From assembly GCA_012274445.1 (NCBI GenBank), contig JAAROD010000093.1, positions 868,001-932,000 on the forward strand: DNA of 64,000 nt. The letters are read 5' to 3'. Positions 32,605-43,623 of the stretch are shown piece by piece (within the stretch, counting starts at the first letter, position 1; every line of letters begins with the position of its first letter). Position numbers and translations under genes: made by a program. The notes under the pieces were generated by a model. The model worked only from the letters and a program-made list of their open reading frames with translations, did no database searches and was not told where the DNA came from. Origin of the DNA: Sclerotiophoma versabilis. Taxonomy: Eukaryota > Ascomycota > Dothideomycetes > Pleosporales > Didymellaceae.

Positions 32605-34243
32605 GCTGTCCGATGGCTGGTGGTCTGGTCACTCAGTGATCCCCTCAGTGAGCAGGAGCGACACCTATATATATTCGAGGATGTGCACCTTCAGAGCATG
32701 ATGGGCGAAGGGAGTATGAGCCCGTCAAGGTGGCATGCTTGATACCCTGAAAGACCGAAAAGAAGCGCCAGCCCAACACGAAAGTGGCACAGTACGGCTG
32801 GGCAGGAGATGTGACAGGAAGGGGTTGGAGCTACTGTGAAGACCCCAGCATCTCGCTCAGATGTCGACGGTCTCCGGAGAAGCAAATGAGCTCTCCACGC
32901 CACAAGAGCGCTTGACAGTTACAATCACAACAGGTTCTTCGGCCATTATACATGCCACCAGTAAGACCATGCTTGAACAGACACAGGCTGGACGGGAGCA
33001 CCGCGGTGCTTATACTGTACTGCCTGTACGGCGTTGGAGGTTACAGCATCACTGCGCCAGCCTGTGGAGTCGATGCAATCGAGGTTGCAATGGAGGTGCT
33101 AGGTAAAGGTCCCACAAGCTGCCGGCGGCTCGCGGTGAAACAGCCGCACTGCACCCCAGCGCGTGTGTGCGCGAAAGAGCTGCGCCAGTCGATACGGTCC
33201 AGTAGTGCAGCTACTGCGCTATGCCGTAACTGCTTTGTGCCGTACTGTGCGGCGCGGAACAGCAACAAGCAGGAATGTCAGCCCTGCGTGGCCGCGCCCT
33301 GGCATCGCCCGCAGAGGTATACCGGTGGGAGTGCGGGCAGAACCCGCAACTGGCTCAGCTGGCCGCGCTAGGAATCACGCTGGCGAGGATCCCAAGAATG
33401 CGTCGAAACCCAAAATCGACGACCATGCAGTGCAGCGAAGCCATCTTGCTGCAACCGGCCATCCTCACCATTTGTGGAGTACGGTGCTGCGCCTGTGCGG
33501 CACGGCGGGATGTGTTTGTTCCAAACGCATCAGAGAAGGCGCCACACGCCCTGGGCTACCTAGCCGTCGACGTCGCTCGGTCAGTACGTACCTGTACGTG
33601 TGGCGCTGCTGGTAGCCTCAGTGGAAGCGCTCTCGTCGGCGTATTGCTATTGATAGAAGCATCGATAACATGCGCCATGCCCCGACCGATTGTGCCATCG
33701 ACTTCCGTAGTGGCAGCCGAGAAGGCACCGTCTTTCGTCGTTGCGACAGCGTGCGGCACACTTGTCGGGGACTTGGGACCGCCCCGCTCCTGAAGGATGT
33801 TGCAGTCGCAGAGCTTCACTCGAGGCAGGAAGAACAACTAAGACAGACTTGTGGTTGCATGTAGGATGTCTAAGCCAACAGTCGAGCTGCGCGGCAATCA
33901 TCTGCGGCCATGTTGTGTGCACCTAGCCGAGGCTGTGCGTCTTGCACGTCCGCTAGGAAGAGCGTCGCACCACTGCATGTATGTACATATGTCTCGCTTG
34001 AACGACGACTTGATTGAACGACGACTTGATTGAACGACGACTTGATTGAACGACGACTTGATTGAACGACGACCTGATTGAACGACGACTTGCACGAACT
34101 ACAACTTCGTTGAACGACAACTTGCACGTCCCTCACGAACCGTTCGACTTCGCATCGACGCAGGACCTCGAGTCTCACCGCTCGGATAGTCTTTCTGCCT
34201 TCCTGCCGCCCTGGTCTCGATCTTGTCGTCACAGCGTGCTCCT
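32605..34243. other. stretch with one doubtful ORF and a 16-bp minisatellite
   Basis: A plus-strand frame at 33275-33793 (172 codons, MSALRGRALASPAEVYRW) is open from an ATG and Cys/Ala-rich, but matches nothing and overlaps other frames; I do not call it a gene. At 33998-34092 a 16-bp unit (TTGAACGACGACTTGA) is repeated about six times with one C/T variant copy. Confidence 0.45.
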
Positions 34244-35068
34244 TCACCCGCAGAGACTGTAGCCCGCACGAGTGCTAACGCGATAGGCCTTCAGAAAGCC
34301 TTGCTGGTACCGCCACGCGCCGACGAGAACGACGATGTGCATGACATGATGGCTGGCGTCCGGGATGCCCAGCTCTTTCCCCACGGCATTGTCGAGCATG
34401 CTGGTCGCGTACAGCGCACCACCTACGCTGTTGGCGACGCACAGCTCTGCGAAGGCGGTCAGTAGGCCAGCGTTCTGGCAAGGTGTCTGGGCTTGGTACC
34501 AGCACTGCAGTGCTGGCAGCGTAGCCAGTGCCCCTAGAGCAGCGTGGGTGGTCAGGCGAACCCACCAGCCTCCAGCGTGCTCAACTCCCGTCTTCCACAG
34601 GCGCTTCAGGGACGACACGCTCGCTAGGGTCACTAGGCTTATATGCGCCCACTGCAGGCCTGGCTGGCAGCGGAAGGCGAAGAAAGCAAACGAGACAGAG
34701 GAGGCCCAGATGACAGCGACGATGCCGAAGTGGTCGATGCGCTGCCACAGGTCCGCTCGAGCGTGGTTCGCAAATGTGTGTTAGAGCGAAGAGCACAGAA
34801 AGCAGAGGGCGGCTGCTGCCAGGTACACGATGACGGCTGTGACATTGGCTGCGACACCGGCTGAGACATGGACTGTGCTTGCAGCCGATCTCAAGTGAGC
34901 GGAGACGAGCTGCGCTGCGGATGCTGAGAACCAGAGGGCGCCCAGGCAATGTGTCCAGATATTGACGGTTTCCGTGTGAATGCGGACGACGGAGGCCATC
35001 GACTCGCTGTAGGAGGCTGTGCCGCATCGCCGGTGACTGAGCTTGAAGGGGTGTTTTTCGGTACGCAT
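34244..35068 (-). pseudogene. PAQR/Izh-family seven-helix receptor with one in-frame TAA
   Basis: One continuous frame of 275 codons from ATG at 35068 to 34244, interrupted only by TAA at 34783-34781. Family landmarks are SYSESMASVVRIHTETVNIW followed by THC, AAALCFLCSSL-stop-HTFANHARADLW, then RIDHFGIVAVIWASSV and, near the end, SHHVMHIVVLVGAW, whose histidines match the zinc-binding site of PAQR proteins. In relatives a Tyr usually precedes HTF, so TAA has most likely replaced TAC or TAT. PAQR/Izh proteins are membrane hydrolases or receptors linked to sphingolipid and zinc homeostasis. A TATAA lies about 75 bp upstream. The rest is undamaged, so recent inactivation, read-through or sequence error are all possible. 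Confidence 0.8.
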
Positions 35069-35558
35069 GTTTGGGGTATTGACTCGCTGGTTGGCTGGCT
35101 GGCTGGAGAAGGACGCAGCGTCGAGGAGCGAACAGACCGGTTATAGTAGCTCGCCAGATCCCAGGGAGCGATACAGGAACACAACCAGAGAGCAGCGTGA
35201 GCGGCTATCCGGATAATTCGCCGTCCGCCGTGCGCCGTGCAAGGGCGTTGCTGGCATTCACGCTGACATACTGCAGATTATGCTCGATACCCGCCGACTG
35301 GGCTGCACCGGCTGTGCCGATTGGGCACCTTAGTCTTGTGCCCATCTAATGCACGGCGAACTGCGAAAGAGGACAGTCACTGCAAACAAAGTCAACCTCA
35401 CAGGAGTCAGGGCTTCATTGTGGCCTTCTTCTCGGGCATCGTTTCTACAATGGCCGTCTAGGCAATGCATTGCTATGAGCGCCAGCCGAGAGATGCCAGC
35501 TTTGAGTCAACGTCCAGAACGCGCAGCTCAGACGCCCGTGCAGAAGTCCTTCGATGCA

Positions 35559-36201
35559 CTACTCTTCCCTCTCGACGACACGACGCTTCCTGGTATTACG
35601 CTTGGCAGATCTCGTCAACACTCCTGACCCATCCAGCTCGTAGCCTTTGCTCTTCAGCGCCGACTGCAACGCATCACAGCGCTGAGACAGACGGGCCAGT
35701 GTCCTGGACCACTCATCGTGGTCCGCTTGGTGCTGCTCCAACAGACCTCGTTTCTCGTCTTGTAGAAATTGCAGCGTAACTTCGAGGTCGTGGTACGCTT
35801 GTGCCGTACCATCGCTGTCAGGTGTGTGCCGCGCAGGTCTGTCTGCTCGAGTCGAACTACTATCGAGCTCACTGGTGTGCTGCTCCAGCTTCATGCGCGC
35901 CTGATCTATGGCGATGGTCTGTTGTCTTGTAGCTTCGTAATGCATCTTCATGGACAACACCTGGCTCTGCAGTCCAGACTTCTCGGCCGTGTGTTGCTTC
36001 TCTCTCTGCGCGAGTGCGTGCTGGAGGTCTCTGATGGCCGTGTCTCGCGCATCCAGCAGTCTCTGAGCTTCGTTGATATAGTATGGAATGTAGTGAAGTG
36101 GGTTGTTGTTGGGATGGCTGCTCTGCTGTGGCAAAGGGTAAGCATGAGGTGTACGCTCGAGAGGCTGTTGGAGGGCAGACCTGGGATACGTGACCGTCCA
36201 T
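35559..36201 (-). CDS. coiled-coil protein with basic tail (195 residues)
   Basis: Exon 1 (36201-36181, MDGHVSQ) joins exon 2 (36125-35559) in phase 0 across a 55-nt intron (36126-36180; GTCTGC donor, GCTTAC branch, CCACAG acceptor). This rescues a frame that otherwise lacks an ATG. The body is heptad-rich (ARDTAIRDLQHALAQREKQH; DEWSRTLARLSQRCDALQSA). The tail VLTRSAKRNTRKRRVVEREE resembles the tail of the 17982-18629 protein, suggesting paralogy and nuclear targeting. No other domain. Confidence 0.6.
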
Positions 36202-36925
36202 GCTTGGCCGTGGTCTTGTTATCTAGCAGCTTGATGTGGGTAGGGAGCAGGTGAAGGGAGCAGGTGACTGGCTTGTGGCCGTTGCCAGAGGTGTGCGACG
36301 ATGTTTCGGTAAGAGAAGGGTCTTTAAAAGCACGCGTAGGACATGGATCTGAGATGAGCTGGTTTATGCACAGCCTACAGCACTTCCAGTTGATGTATCG
36401 CACTATTTATGGCATCGCCACAGGTGCAGATCTCAGGCCATTGGGTCCTCAGTTGATACCAATGTACCGTACAATATGTGGTACTACAGCGTTCGGTTTG
36501 CACTACGGACCGGGGCACTGGGGCCACACAACACCTACCTACAGCCGAAGGGCAAACGTGGCTTTGTTTGCAAGGACACACCAGAAACAGCTGCTGTTGC
36601 CGTAGGCCTGACTATCTGCTGCCGCTGTGCGGTTCCTGAGTCAGCTCGCGAGTGCGGTACCGCGTGCGGCCGGCACCGGCGTGATTCTTAGCCTGTCTCC
36701 ACTTGCATCAACCACCACATAGCCAGCGTAATGTGTGGTTGCTACTGTATGATCTCGATAGATTGGTGCACACTGTACAGTAACGTCATCAAAACCGTGT
36801 GCAGCCAGTACAACCCCCGTCATCTATTCACGCCTGAGAGTGAGCTTCATCATCCATGGAGTACTGTACCTAGCGGGCAGTTGGGGCAGTGCGATACAAA
36901 CCCTTCACCAGCACAGAACGCTACC

Positions 36926-37711
36926 ATGCCTGACACTCTGACTCCACGTCAAGCTAGACTTCCCTCCACCTGCCCAGCTCGAAACATGGGTCACGTGCGA
37001 GCGAGCAACATCGAGCGTGGCATATGGAGAGATCGATGCCGCAAAGCACTTGCACAGCATATTGGTAGGACGAAACCCGCCAAGTTTCTGGCATACCTGA
37101 GCTAAACTGACCGTCATGCAGCGACTCGACTCAACATCATCGTAGAGCCATCCGAAGTCCGACTGAAGCCAGGTTCAGACAATACGTACTGCTGGAAGAT
37201 TGTGCCGGGGAAAGAGCATCTGCTACAGCATCTGTTCTCCAAGAACATTAGCGAGCACTCCGTCAGCGCATACAAAGAGCTCTGCGCAGGCGTCGGTAGG
37301 GACTTTGAGGTCGTTGTACCAGCACTCGAACTTGCGGACGCAGTGCAAAGAGCGGAGGGGCTGCACTGTCTCAGGCCGGCCATGTCTATGGGAGCTGGTA
37401 TGAGCTTCAGTGCGCAGATTGCGCGTCTGGAAGAGGAGAACGCCAGACTGAGCGCCGAGGCAGAGGAAGCGAAAAGGCAGCTTTCTGCAGAAACACGACG
37501 CCGGCAGGAGGTGGAGGCAACGGTAGAGCAGCTAGGTCAGGCCCATCAACGGCTGCAAGAGCAGTACGACAAGGCCTCGCTAGCCGCAGAGTCGTACGAG
37601 CACGCTCTGCAGAAGCAGAGTCAGGGCTTGTCGGCGGTGATGCAGGGCTTGGAAGGGCTGAAGCAGGAGCTCCCTGTTGCACCAGTGGTGTCGAGCGGTG
37701 GTATGGATTAG
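36926..37711 (+). CDS. coiled-coil protein with novel N-terminal domain (242 residues)
   Basis: Exons 36926-37064 and 37122-37711 join in phase 1 across a 57-nt intron (GTAGGA donor, CTAAACTGAC branch region, ATGCAG acceptor). Residues 25-115 look globular (CRKALAQHIATRLNIIVEPS; PGSDNTYCWKIVPGKEHLLQ) and I recognise no family. Residues 125-225 form a strong coiled coil (ARLEEENARLSAEAEEAKRQ; ATVEQLGQAHQRLQEQYDKA). It ends VSSGGMD. It fits the size class of the other coiled-coil genes in this block but has the clearest separate head domain. Confidence 0.6.
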
Positions 37712-37882
37712 GCGGTCCTGGAGGCCATGCTCTTGCCAGTCACGTATATCGAACCCAGATCAATAGGATAGAGCATGCGACCGTCACTACTCGAAGTCTA
37801 TCCTTAACAAGGAGAAGAACAGCACATATCTAGACATTAACAGCCTGCACAGTACCACAAGTGGATCCGACTCACAATCGCA

Positions 37883-38627
37883 CTTTCCTACACTCTGTGC
37901 CTGAATTGACCATCAGCTCTCCCATGGCTTTTTCCATCTGCTCCCGAAGTCTCTTGGAGTACTCTTTGGATTGCTCAAGCTTTTCCCTCTGTATCGACAG
38001 TCCTACTTTTCGCAGGCTGCAGCTCGTTCTAGCTGCAAGATTGCTAGTGAGATGGAGCTACAGGAGTGACGCACTCTCCTACCTCTTCGGTAAGGCAGTC
38101 GACCTGGTCCGAGACCTTGTTCGCAATCGTGTACAGCTGCTCCTCTCGTTCGGTCAGCGGTGGACATCTCGCGCCGCGGCATCTTGCGAGATCGTTCTGC
38201 ACGCTCTGTACACCAAAACGACTGAGTAGAGGCTGTAGGAGTGTAGGAAAAAGCCTGTTTTCTAGGCAATCAACGTGCTCACGAAGCCCTCCCGTACAGC
38301 CTAGAAAGGTCGACGAGGGAAGATAAGCGTCAGAACGACACTCTTCCCCGGAGCATTTCCGTCTCAGTTCTAGTGATCACTAGCTCTGGCATGTCTCCCC
38401 GATAGTTCTGCACTCAGCATCAGGGAATCGAAGACACACAGCAAAGTGAGGTCTAACTGTTCCAGAAAACGACTATGATCTAGCAGGTTCTCGATATTCA
38501 GGTGAAGATGTGCGAGCTCCTCGCTCTGCAGACCCTCGCCAGCTTGGATCTTCTGATGCTAAAGTTTCTCGTCTCTCACGGTCTGCTCTAGCTCGTTACT
38601 ACTCAGACTGGGGACGACAGATGCCAT
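37883..38627 (-). pseudogene. broken coiled-coil gene
   Basis: Reading from ATG at 38627: MASVVPSLSSNELEQTVRDE then KL, a TAG at 38561-38559, and the same frame continues (HQKIQAGEGLQSEELAHLHL, FLEQLDLTLLCVFDSLMLSA) to a TAG at 38370. The coiled coil resumes in a shifted frame (CTGGLREHVDCLENRLFPTL; REEQLYTIANKVSDQVDCLT) and, after a possible intron with GTAGGA donor near 38090, in a third frame (GLSIQREKLEQSKEYSKRLR). At least one nonsense codon and one or two frameshifts are needed. It is a decayed member of the local coiled-coil group, or a gene whose introns I have not resolved. Confidence 0.5.
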
Positions 38628-39212
38628 TGTGAGGCGTGTAAGCAAGGCGGCGTCAGCGCAAGGTCGCGTCGCATAGTAAACTTGAGCGACTTGGCCGAGG
38701 ACATATTTGAGAAGGTGGCCTAGTTTACTGTCTAATCTCTATTTTAAGACTGAATTACACAGTCTGTTACCCTAAATAGAGCCTGACAGGTGCAGCGACC
38801 AGGCGCTGCGTGCACGTTGCGCAAAACAGTGACTGAAACCGGACATGGCAGGTTCCGGACACAGAGACCACATCAAGTTGACTTCTTTCCTGATGCTGCA
38901 AGACTAGAAGCCGCAGCGAAACAGACACAGCTCAGCGATGAGTGTGCAGTACAGTATCCTCGGACTGTGGTCGCTGTTTAGTATGAGACACACATGCTAG
39001 ACTTGCACATTTCTAGTCTGTTTCAAACAGGCATGCTACAACGAAAGCTTGAACATCAAGCTTCCGAATATACTACAGTGTCTCGGTATATATCGCGGCG
39101 GCGTGTCGATGCATCAGAGTATCAGTAACCATTCCCAACACCGTTTCAACTTCCTCTCCCTCTCTCTCTCCCCGTCTCTGTGCCCTTAAATTCCGAAGAG
39201 TTGTGCTAAGCT

Positions 39213-39823
39213 ATGGACTTCGACATGGGGTTTGACATGACTACACAGAGCTACGGCAGCTCCGACCTATACCCAGCTGCCCTGGAGGATGGTGACCTGT
39301 GCTTGGCGACGAACATGCCGTCCAACTATTGGACCGACGACAGCTGGCTGTGTTCTCAGTGGCTAACGACTGACGCTTTCGGTTTCACGAGCCTTGCAGA
39401 AACGCCAAACGATAGCTTCCTTGCGTATCCAGCAGCATACCCCATCCGAACAGCGACAGATCACAATGACACCCCCTTTGTCTATCCGGAACAGCTGCAG
39501 CTAGCAGGAAGCGACTATTGCCCTGTAGCGCAGCTGGCATCGGAAGTACAGGTCGAGAGCGCACAGCCGCATGACTGCCCGAAAGTGCAAGCGCTCGAAG
39601 AGCGGATAGACAGCCTGGAGAAGCTGCTATCCAGCCGCGAGACAAAGTAGGTGCTCTCCAGCCGTGAGCTTGCTCCCAACCATCTAAGCTGAACACTAGA
39701 CCTCTCGCAGCCTTCCAGGCGTACACTGTGCAGATGCAAGAGTGGCTAGTGGCCTTCATGGAGAGAGCAGAGGCTCTGGCGGAGGAAGTCAGGTCAGCTG
39801 CTGGGACGAGCAACGCAGTCTGA
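39213..39823 (+). CDS. acidic protein with C-terminal coiled coil (185 residues)
   Basis: Exons 39213-39646 and 39700-39823 join in phase 2 across a 53-nt intron (GTAGGT donor, CTGAACACTAG acceptor region). The first 110 residues are rich in Asp, Tyr, Ser and Ala (MDFDMGFDMTTQSYGSSDLY), resembling an activation region. Residues 125-180 form a coiled coil (VQALEERIDSLEKLLSSRET; WLVAFMERAEALAEEVRSAA). The layout recalls a transcriptional co-regulator without a DNA-binding domain, an inference from composition. A 7-bp satellite follows about 60 bp after the stop. Confidence 0.55.
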
Positions 39824-39883
39824 GCGTCTTCGAAAAGTGTGCTTGGGAAGTGCATCTACCGCCGCTTCAGATAGGTATCAGGT

Positions 39884-39932
39884 ATCAAGCATCAAGCATC
39901 AAGCATCAAGCATCAAGCATCAAGCATCAAGC
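39884..39932. repeat. 7-bp satellite (ATCAAGC) x7
   Basis: Seven perfect copies of ATCAAGC lie between the convergent genes ending at 39823 and 39967. Perfect copies imply recent slippage. Confidence 0.9.
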
Positions 39933-39966
39933 AGACGCAACGGCGGTGGTTGTGTATTTCGTAGGC

Positions 39967-40320
39967 TTATATCCATCCTCCCGCAGCATTTCGCCTGGCG
40001 TTCTTGTCCACTTCTTCGGTGTCACTCGTCGCCCTCTTCCCTGTGCAGTGCTCCAACGCAGCTCGAAGCGTGTACAGCGCATCGAGCGTCCGATCCAGTA
40101 TGTTCATTGCAAGATGCCGCTGCTTGCTGTAGCTCAAGATAGCTGTCTGCAGAGTATGGCTGTCCTCCATCAGCTCTTCGAGTGCTGCGAGCTGCTCGGC
40201 TCGCTCTCGTCTCTGCAGCCCGTTCTGATGTACCTGCTGCAGCAAAGTGTCGTTAGAACTCATAGCTAGCGTTGTGGACGAAAGCTCTTGCCGTCTCCCT
40301 TCTCCAGCTGGATGTGCCAT
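39967..40320 (-). CDS. short coiled-coil protein (117 residues)
   Basis: Start taken at ATG 40320 (MAHPAGEGRRQELSSTTLAM); an upstream in-frame ATG at 40392 would add 24 residues. The body is heptad-rich (NGLQRRERAEQLAALEELME; AMNILDRTLDALYTLRAALE). No domain, signal or membrane helix. Same size class as the coiled-coil genes near 16 kb and on the same strand as most of them. Confidence 0.5.
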   Translation of the reverse strand: MAHPAGEGRRQELSSTTLAMSSNDTLLQQVHQNGLQRRERAEQLAALEELMEDSHTLQTAILSYSKQRHLAMNILDRTLDALYTLRAALEHCTGKRATSDTEEVDKNARRNAAGGWI

Positions 40321-40587
40321 GGCATGTGCTCTCGACTCGATGTGATATGTACTAAAGCGACGCACTTTCTGTCTTGTACTGTAGAAATGCACACCTGTCC
40401 GACGTGCAACGGGACCCGTTGGACAGACCAGAAGCGGTCGCTAAGATACATACTACAAAAGGCGCATTTTCGACCGTGTCGAAGCGTCTGGTCGGCGGCC
40501 TCGTTTGCAACGTCTCTAAGCCCGCCGCTGAGCTACCATCACAGGCTGTACAGTCAGCGACCCGAAACAAGCTCTCTGCTGCTGGAA

Positions 40588-40657
40588 ACTACTTTCGGGG
40601 GCTACTTCGGGGACTACTTCAGGGACTACTTCAGGGACTACTTCGGGGGCTACTTCT
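40588..40657. repeat. 15-bp minisatellite
   Basis: A unit close to CTACTTCRGGGRA/G is repeated nearly five times, keeping a plus-strand frame open (repeated RGLL or YFRD-type residues). Three imperfect copies of ATATCGTCTC follow at about 40819-40856, just upstream of the cupin gene. Confidence 0.75.
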
Positions 40658-40899
40658 GGCAGCAGTAGCAGCTAAAAATACCATCAGTAGAGAACGAGAA
40701 GCGGAAGCGATCACATCGAACCAGGGGCGCTGGCACGCTACGCAGAGAGCATATAACGACAGCCAGCGACATTTTGGTTTTACGCATACTCCTGCTTTTG
40801 TCTCCCGCTTTTGTCTCCGCATATCGTCTCCTCATATCGTCTCCCAATATCGTCTCACATCAACCTTACTACCAACTCACCACTACCTAGCTGGCACTC

Positions 40900-41787
40900 A
40901 TGAAAACCGCGCTGACAACCCTCTTGGCCGTTCTGACGACGTTTGGCGTCGTTCAGGCTCAGCCTTACAGCCAGAGCTGCACTGCAAGTGCGGCTGTCCA
41001 GCCGGCTCCCACCGCACCTGCGGACAAGCAACCACAGCTCTGGCAAGACTTGCTCGAAGCCCCCACGGCCGTCAAACGCTTTCAGAGGCTGCTCGTCAAC
41101 AACGGGAGCCTTCTCACCGGAGATGCCCTGCGCAAGCTCACAGTCTTCGACTTCAACAACGCGCAGCCCGCGAACGGCGCAAAGGGCGGCGCCACCAAGG
41201 CTGCAGTGAGTACAGGCTGGCGGTGAATTACGTGCAACGCAGCTGCATCCAGCTCACCTCCAATCACCACAACTCACACTCTAACACACATCCAGGACAT
41301 CGAAACGTTTCCCATACTCACCGGCCTCGATATCAGTGTTACCGTCGGCTTCCTCGAGCCCTGCGGCATCAACACCCCGCACGTGCACCCGCGCGCCACC
41401 GAGTTCCTGACGCTTGTCGAGGGGTCGAGCCTCCGCTTCGGCTACATCCTCGAGAACGGCCTCGTCGAGCCTGGCCAGAACCCAGAGATCGCGGGCACGC
41501 TCAACAAGCTCGAAGGCGCCGTGTTCCCGCGAGCGAGCGCGCACTACCAGTTCAACGATGCGTGCGAGAGAGCGGTCTTCGTAGCCGCGCTAGACTCGAA
41601 CAACCCCGGCACCCTTCAGCTGGCGCAGACGCTGTTCAGCCTCAACACTGGCGTCGTCAACGCCACGCTGGGCGCCCCTAAGACGATCGACGGGAAGAAC
41701 ATCGACGACTTCAGGAGCTGGATCCCCGAGAACCTGGCCCAGGACGTACACGGCTGCTTAGCCAGGTGCGGCGGGTCTGCAGCGTAG
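40900..41787 (+). CDS. secreted germin/spherulin-type cupin
   Basis: Exons 40900-41205 and 41296-41787 join in phase 0 across a 90-nt intron (GTGAGT donor, CTAACAC branch, CATCCAG acceptor), giving 265 residues. MKTALTTLLAVLTTFGVVQA is a signal peptide. The cupin barrel shows motif 1 as GINTPHVHPRATEFLTLVEG, with the H-x-H-x(4)-E metal ligands, and LSKLE/FPRASAHYQFNDAC as the motif 2 region, where the usual second histidine aligns with HYQFN. Spherulin-1A-like proteins are secreted, Mn-binding and stress- or wall-related. The gene is intact and GC-rich, unlike the relics outside the block. Confidence 0.85.
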
Positions 41788-42830
41788 GGCGCATTGCGGA
41801 CGGCGACGCGGATGGAAGGTAGCTGTCCCCGCAACGAGGTTGGCTCTCGTCGAGGATGGTTCGACGTTGGTGTGTTGGTTCTGAGGCGCGGGTCAGCAAG
41901 GAAGGCTTCCGGTGTGCTTGCACAACTGCGCTGCCGTCAGTACAGGACCTTCTTCGATGTCTGCGCTTGGTGTATGTCCTTATCGGTAGAAATGCCAAGT
42001 TACCCTGACCTCTGTGCAAGCTTTGCTGGTCATGCTCTGTTGATTGCCGGTCAAGATGCAGCCCAACACGTGCCACTACGCTGCGACTGTGAGATAGGCG
42101 TAGCCGCCTGACTTCCTTGAAGTTATCGTCGAGCCATACTGATATGCATCACGTTTGTTACAGGCTGGATTGATCGAGTATCGAGCACGTCGTATCGCAC
42201 GCTCGAGTAGGGCTAACGGCTGTGGGGTGGTGAACTTGGCTCACAAGATTGCAGACGGGATACAAGTAGCTGCCATACCCTTGACTAGTGGGCCGTAGCA
42301 ATTACATTGATTGGCTGGGCCATAGCGTATACTCGGTTTGCGAGCAACAAGTGCGCAGAGTGCACAAGCGATTGGTTACAGATTTACGGGCAGCGGCGGC
42401 TGTCCCGGATTCAGAGACATTGAGGCTGCTACGCTCGGAGCTACGCCCGGAGCCACGCTGAGCTGAGTGTCAAGGTACCGTGCCGTCTTGCTTTGTATGT
42501 ACTCACAGATGTCACCACAGAAAGTCTCAGACGAGATAAATGAAAAGAAAATGCTCCACAGCCGCTTCACTGCTAAAGAAAGTCTGATGCTGTCTCCTGT
42601 AGCTCGACTGTTGTGGTTTGTAGCCTACGGCAACTTAGGTACCGGTAGGTAAGCGACGCGACTTCACATCTAGGACGTCCCTCACTCTCTTCGAGTACAT
42701 CGCTGCATTGTCGCATTCTCCGCTTCCTGTAGGGCTGCTATGGCTGCAGCAGACCTCTGGCCGATACTTGACTATGCGCTTGTGCACGCTGCAGCATATG
42801 AACGTGTCCATACATACAGTACTGTACACT
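41788..42830. other. gene-free stretch; palindrome at right end
   Basis: No gene supported. The 12-bp palindrome TACAGTACTGTA (42815-42826) lies just before the LINE fragment, close to its apparent 5' truncation point. Confidence 0.45.
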
Positions 42831-42831
42831 A

Positions 42832-43623
42832 GGCAAGAGGGAGGAGCAGAACCCGTACTTGGCAGAGCTGGCGGCGATGGCCGAGGCGCTGGGTCGGCTG
42901 CCGAAGCTTAGGTTTCGCAATATTGCACTAACAACAAGAAATAAAGCGGCTGTGCTCACACTGAGACGACCTCGGCAGCAGTCGGGACAAAGCTATATCA
43001 GCCACTTCTACAAGACCGTGCAGACGCTGAGAAGAGACGGCAACACGGTGACGGCGCTGTGGCTACCTGCAAGCGAAGAGTGCGAGCTCGCACGCCTCGC
43101 CGAGCAGGAGGCAAAGACGTCAACGAGACCAAACGCCACGCCGCAGACACAGCTTCCTAGGATGCGATCGACCACGCAAAACATTGCACGTAAGCCAGGC
43201 AACGCTAAGAAGGTGCCGGAAAAAGTAGGACAATATTCTAAGCGAATGGACACGGCACTGCCAGGGAAGCACACACAACAACTTCACGACCAGCTATCGC
43301 GGAAAGAGAGCAGCGTGCTCGCACAGCTCAGAACAGGCATGGCACAGCCGAACACGTATCTACACCGAATCAAAGCTTGCAACACAGACCAGTGTGGATG
43401 CGGACAGGCGGCAGAGACAGTGGAGCACTTTTTGTTCCGATGCAGACGGTGGACAGCACAGCGAACAGAGATGCTGCAGTGCACGCAGACAGGCAGAGGA
43501 AACATGTTGCTCTACCTGTGCGGTAAGGCAGCGACATACGACGTGAAGTGGGCGCCAGACATGGACGCGGTGCGAGCGACGATTCGGTTCGCAATAGCGA
43601 CAGGAAGACTTGACGCAAATTGA
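42832..43623 (+). mobile_element. 5'-truncated Tad-like LINE (RNase H and zinc knuckle)
   Basis: Open frame of about 254 residues without stops. EEQNPYLAELAAMAEAL and TTRNKAAVLTLRRPRQQSGQ match the RNase H segment of fungal non-LTR retrotransposons. VLAQLRTGMAQPNTYLHRIK, then CNTDQCGCGQAAETVEHFLF and CRRW, match their C-terminal domain with the CxCG...H...C zinc motif. The reverse transcriptase and endonuclease are missing, as expected of 5'-truncated LINE insertions. Unlike the Tc1 and pogo relics to the right, it carries no in-frame stop. The 3' tail and target duplication were not identified. Confidence 0.8.

Noticed and set aside
33275..33793. 172-codon open frame from an ATG
   Set aside because: No motif, no homologue recognised, and competing open frames in the same GC-rich DNA; kept only as a note in the stretch description.
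33998..34092. Regular repeat resembling a CRISPR array
   Set aside because: The 16-bp units are directly adjacent with no unique spacers: a minisatellite in a eukaryotic genome. The same applies to the 16-bp array at 24854 and the 7-bp array at 39884.
40374..41681. 435-codon plus-strand open frame overlapping the cupin gene
   Set aside because: It runs through a 15-bp satellite and then opposite-phase cupin exons and intron. The cupin frame has the signal peptide, metal-ligand motif and splice sites, so this one is a by-product of high GC.
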